Assembly: GCA_002394525.1 (NCBI GenBank)
Contig: DGUF01000268.1
Coordinates: forward strand, 1 to 5,585
Reading direction: 5' to 3'
DNA: 5,585 nucleotides
From: Lachnospiraceae bacterium UBA4317
GTDB taxonomy: Bacteria > Bacillota_A > Clostridia > Lachnospirales > Lachnospiraceae
Part shown: positions 3,132 to 5,585 of the stretch, in pieces
How the letters are laid out: every line of letters begins with the position of its first letter
Position numbering within the stretch: position 1 is the stretch's first letter
Translations under genes and position numbers: made by a program
The notes under the pieces: model-generated
The model's input: only the letters and a program-made list of their open reading frames with translations
The model's database searches: none
Told to the model about the DNA's origin: nothing

Positions 3132-5585
3132 AAGATTCTCCTTTCTGAGTCTTTCCTCTTCCTCCTGCTCCTGCTCCTTCCGGCGGGTGTAGTCGGCCAG
3201 GAGTTTTCCGTCCGCGTCGGGGCGTACAGGATTTTTATCATTGTTCTTCCAGCGGCGGGCGTCCCCTCTTGTGTCGTGGACCTGCATGAGGTTGAGCCGC
3301 AGCGCGTTGGTGACTACACAGAAGCTCGACAGGCTCATGGCGAGCGCGCCGAACATGGGATCCATGGTGATGCCCAGGGGGACGAGCAAGCCCGCCGCCA
3401 CGGGGATCAGGATCGAATTGTAGATGAGGGCCCAGAAGAGGCCCCAGAGGATGGTCCGGTAGGTCTGCCGGCTCAGGCGGACCGCGGCGCTGACATCCGT
3501 CAGCCGGCTCTTCATCAGAACGACGTCCGCCGCGTCGATGGCCACATCCGTGCCCGCGCCGATGGCGATGCCGATATCCGCCCGGGTCAGGGCGGGCGCG
3601 TCGTTGATGCCGTCGCCGACCATGGCGGTCCGGCCCTTCTCCTGCAGGAGGCGGATGACCTCCTCCTTGCCCGCGGGCAGGACTCCGGCCACGACCTCGT
3701 TGACGCCGGCCTGGCGGCCGATGGCCTCGGCGGTGCGCCGGTTGTCCCCGGTCAGCATGACGACATGGATGCCCATGTCACGCAGCTCCCGTATGGCCTG
3801 GGCGCTGTCCTCCTTCATGGTGTCCGCGACAGCGATGGTCCCCATAAATTTCCCGTCGCGGGCAAAAAAGAGCGGGGTCTTTCCCTCCTCCGCCAGGTGG
3901 CCTGCAGTCTGGCGGACCTCGTCTTCAACATCGTACTGGCCGGAGATAAAGGACAGATTTCCGCCGGCCATCCTCCTGCCCTCGACCATGGCCGTCAGAC
4001 CGTTTCCGGGCAGGGCGCGGAAATCGAGTACGGACAGGCCGCGGAAGGCATTCCTCCCGGGCTCCGCCCCTTCCCCTGCTTCCGCAGTGCCGCCGGCCGC
4101 CGCTTCCTCTTCCGCGGCTTTTGCCAGCACGGCCTTTGCCAGGGGGTGCTCGCTCTGGGACTCCAGGGCAGCCGCCCAGGCCAGAAGCTCGCCTTCCGTG
4201 ACTCCGGCCGCCGGCAGCAGGTCTGTCACGACGGGCTCACCTTTGGTGATGGTCCCGGTCTTGTCCAGGGCGATGATCTGCACGTTGCCGGTCTCCTGCA
4301 GGGCCTCCGCCGTCTTATAGAGGATCCCGTTTTTTGCCCCCATGCCGCTGCCGACCATGATCGCGACCGGGGTCGCCAGACCAAGGGCGCAGGGGCAGCT
4401 GACCACCAGGACCGAGATGCCGCGCGCCAGGGCAAAGCCCACGGGCCGGCCCATGACCACCAGCCAGAAGAAGGTCACAACCAGGGCGATGCCGATGACC
4501 GCCGGCACAAAAACGCCGGAGATTGTATCTGCCAGTTTGGCGATCGGGGCCTTGGTGGCAGCCGCGTTGCTCACCATCTGGATGATCTGGGCCAGGGTGC
4601 TGTCCTCGCCCACGCGGGTGGCCTCACAGCGCAGGAACCCCGACTGGTTCAGGGTCGCGGAGGAGACCTCGTCTCCCGGATTTTTGTCCACCGGGATGCT
4701 CTCGCCGGTCAGGGCCGCCTCGTTGACCGCGCTGCTGCCCTCGACGACGATACCGTCGACCGGGATATTCTCCCCGGGGCGGACGACAAAAATGTCTCCC
4801 TTCCGCACGTCGTCGATGCCGACCTCCTGCTCCTGCCCGTTCCGGACCACGGTCGCCGTCTTGGGGGCCAGCTTCATCAGGCTTTTGAGAGCATCGGTCG
4901 TCCGGCCCTTGGACCTGGCCTCCAGCATCTTGCCGACTGTGATCAGGGTCAGGATCATGGCGGCCGACTCAAAATAAAACTCCATCATATAGGAAGAGAC
5001 CGCCGCCGTATTTCCGTCGACCTGGGCCCTGGTCATGGCAAAGAGCATGGCCGTGCTGTAGACAAAGGCCGCCCCGGACCCCAGGGCGATCAGGGTGTCC
5101 ATGTTGGGGGCCCCGTGAAAGAGGCTCTTGAAGCCGCTGGTAAAAAACTTCTGGTTGATCACCATGACGATGGCCGCCAGCAGGAGCTGCAGAAGCCCCA
5201 TGGCGACATGGTTGCCATGGAAAAAGGCCGGCAGGGGGAAGCCGAACATCATATGCCCCATGGAAAAATACATGAGGACCAGCAGAAAGCCCAGGGAGGT
5301 CAGAAGGCGCCGCCTGAGCACCGGAGTCTCCCGGTCCCTGAGCGCGTCCTCCTCCGCCGCCAGCTTGGCGGACAGGCCTCCGCCCTTTGACGATCCCGCT
5401 CCGGTGTCGGCCCCCTTGGGCGCCGCCCCGTAGCCCGCGTTCTCCACGGCCTGCATGATGGTCTCCGGCGAGGCGGTCCCCTCGACCGCCAGCGTATTGG
5501 TCAGCAGACTGACATTGCAGCTCGTGACCCCCTCCACCTTGGAGACGGCCTTTTCCACGCGCGCCTGGCAGGCCGCGCAGCTCAT
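2922..5585 (-). CDS. copA: CopA-type Cu(I)-exporting P1B ATPase, 5' partial, with C-terminal CopZ-like domain
   Basis: 887 residues are visible and the N-terminus is cut. The first codon, an ATG at 5585, is the Met of the metal site MSCAAC rather than the start, which must lie a few codons outside the window. Order: N-terminal HMA domain (residues 1-55, Cys3 and Cys6), linker, membrane spans near 92-114, 125-147, 163-184 and 198-222, actuator domain with TGES (293-296), span 5 at 355-378, span 6 with CPC (397-399), phosphorylation site DKTGT (Asp441), nucleotide-domain HP (480-481) and GNG (527-529), TGDN (612-615), GDGIND (657-662), then spans 7 and 8 at 710-734 and 740-765. CPC, Tyr722-Asn723 and Met750 with Ser753-Ser754 are the Cu(I) (also Ag(I)) signature, so it should pump Cu(I) out of the cytosol. 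The nucleotide domain carries an Ala/Glu/Gly-rich insert at about 488-511. After a polar, Glu-rich linker (771-818) comes a second HMA domain with MMCPHC (Cys830, Cys833). Confidence 0.96.
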   Translation of the reverse strand: MSCAACQARVEKAVSKVEGVTSCNVSLLTNTLAVEGTASPETIMQAVENAGYGAAPKGADTGAGSSKGGGLSAKLAAEEDALRDRETPVLRRRLLTSLGFLLVLMYFSMGHMMFGFPLPAFFHGNHVAMGLLQLLLAAIVMVINQKFFTSGFKSLFHGAPNMDTLIALGSGAAFVYSTAMLFAMTRAQVDGNTAAVSSYMMEFYFESAAMILTLITVGKMLEARSKGRTTDALKSLMKLAPKTATVVRNGQEQEVGIDDVRKGDIFVVRPGENIPVDGIVVEGSSAVNEAALTGESIPVDKNPGDEVSSATLNQSGFLRCEATRVGEDSTLAQIIQMVSNAAATKAPIAKLADTISGVFVPAVIGIALVVTFFWLVVMGRPVGFALARGISVLVVSCPCALGLATPVAIMVGSGMGAKNGILYKTAEALQETGNVQIIALDKTGTITKGEPVVTDLLPAAGVTEGELLAWAAALESQSEHPLAKAVLAKAAEEEAAAGGTAEAGEGAEPGRNAFRGLSVLDFRALPGNGLTAMVEGRRMAGGNLSFISGQYDVEDEVRQTAGHLAEEGKTPLFFARDGKFMGTIAVADTMKEDSAQAIRELRDMGIHVVMLTGDNRRTAEAIGRQAGVNEVVAGVLPAGKEEVIRLLQEKGRTAMVGDGINDAPALTRADIGIAIGAGTDVAIDAADVVLMKSRLTDVSAAVRLSRQTYRTILWGLFWALIYNSILIPVAAGLLVPLGITMDPMFGALAMSLSSFCVVTNALRLNLMQVHDTRGDARRWKNNDKNPVRPDADGKLLADYTRRKEQEQEEEERLRKENLMTKTMEIKGMMCPHCEATVKKALEAVEGVTAAEVSHEKGTAVVSMDAEVANDVLKAAVEAKDYEVVSVA
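3138..3144 (-). promoter_or_regulatory. internal Shine-Dalgarno site within copA
   Basis: AAAGGAG on the minus strand, with the 6-nt spacer AATCTT, precedes the in-frame ATG at 3131. The codons it uses (Arg-Lys-Glu-Asn) fall in a Glu/Lys/Arg-rich linker where purine-rich DNA is expected, so chance is possible, but both sequence and spacing are near ideal. Confidence 0.55.

Noticed and set aside
3024..5390. Very long plus-strand open frame (788 codons) opposite copA.
   Set aside because: It is antisense to an ATPase with all motifs intact, and its product is a Gly/His/Asp/Gln-rich low-complexity sequence typical of the complement of GC-rich coding DNA.

Overview
The window is GC-rich by eye, with good Shine-Dalgarno sites of the AAGGAG/GAGGAG type. 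It carries a DUF2232 (YybS-like) membrane protein of a kind typical of Firmicutes, and a CopA with a C-terminal metal-binding domain. Together these suggest a high-GC anaerobic member of the Clostridia, possibly Lachnospiraceae or a relative. That assignment is inference from gene families and style; there is no rRNA or other marker here. All three genes lie on the minus strand, so transcription runs from high to low coordinates.

Layout, in the direction of transcription. (1) 5585-2922 is a copper-exporting P1B-type ATPase (copA). It is cut at its 5' end by the window edge and ends in a CopZ-like HMA domain that has its own in-frame ATG and an excellent ribosome binding site. (2) 2921-2579 is intergenic. 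It holds a 14-15 bp AT-rich tandem array in the copA 3' untranslated region, a strong stem-loop terminator, and a 25-bp tandem array whose copies form dyads with a compensated base change. (3) 2578-2373 is a promoter with a perfect TATAAT followed by a GC-rich leader of about 170 nt with mutually exclusive stems. (4) 2372-1365 is the DUF2232 membrane protein. (5) 1364-1191 is a 174-bp gap that could fold into a 71-nt branched structure. (6) 1190-252 is a Nit2/omega-amidase-like carbon-nitrogen hydrolase with an extra segment of about 35 residues. (7) 251-1 holds three or four successive terminator-like hairpins, two of them 35-bp tandem copies, and then a 27-bp direct-repeat pair.

How the genes relate: copA handles cytosolic Cu(I) export and looks like the end of its own transcription unit. 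The DUF2232 gene and the hydrolase probably share a transcript from the promoter at about 2550-2578. No functional link between copper export, the membrane protein and the amidase is evident. The coding content is mostly ordinary. The unusual material is a possible independently translated chaperone inside copA, and gaps filled with several unrelated local duplications of hairpin-forming units.
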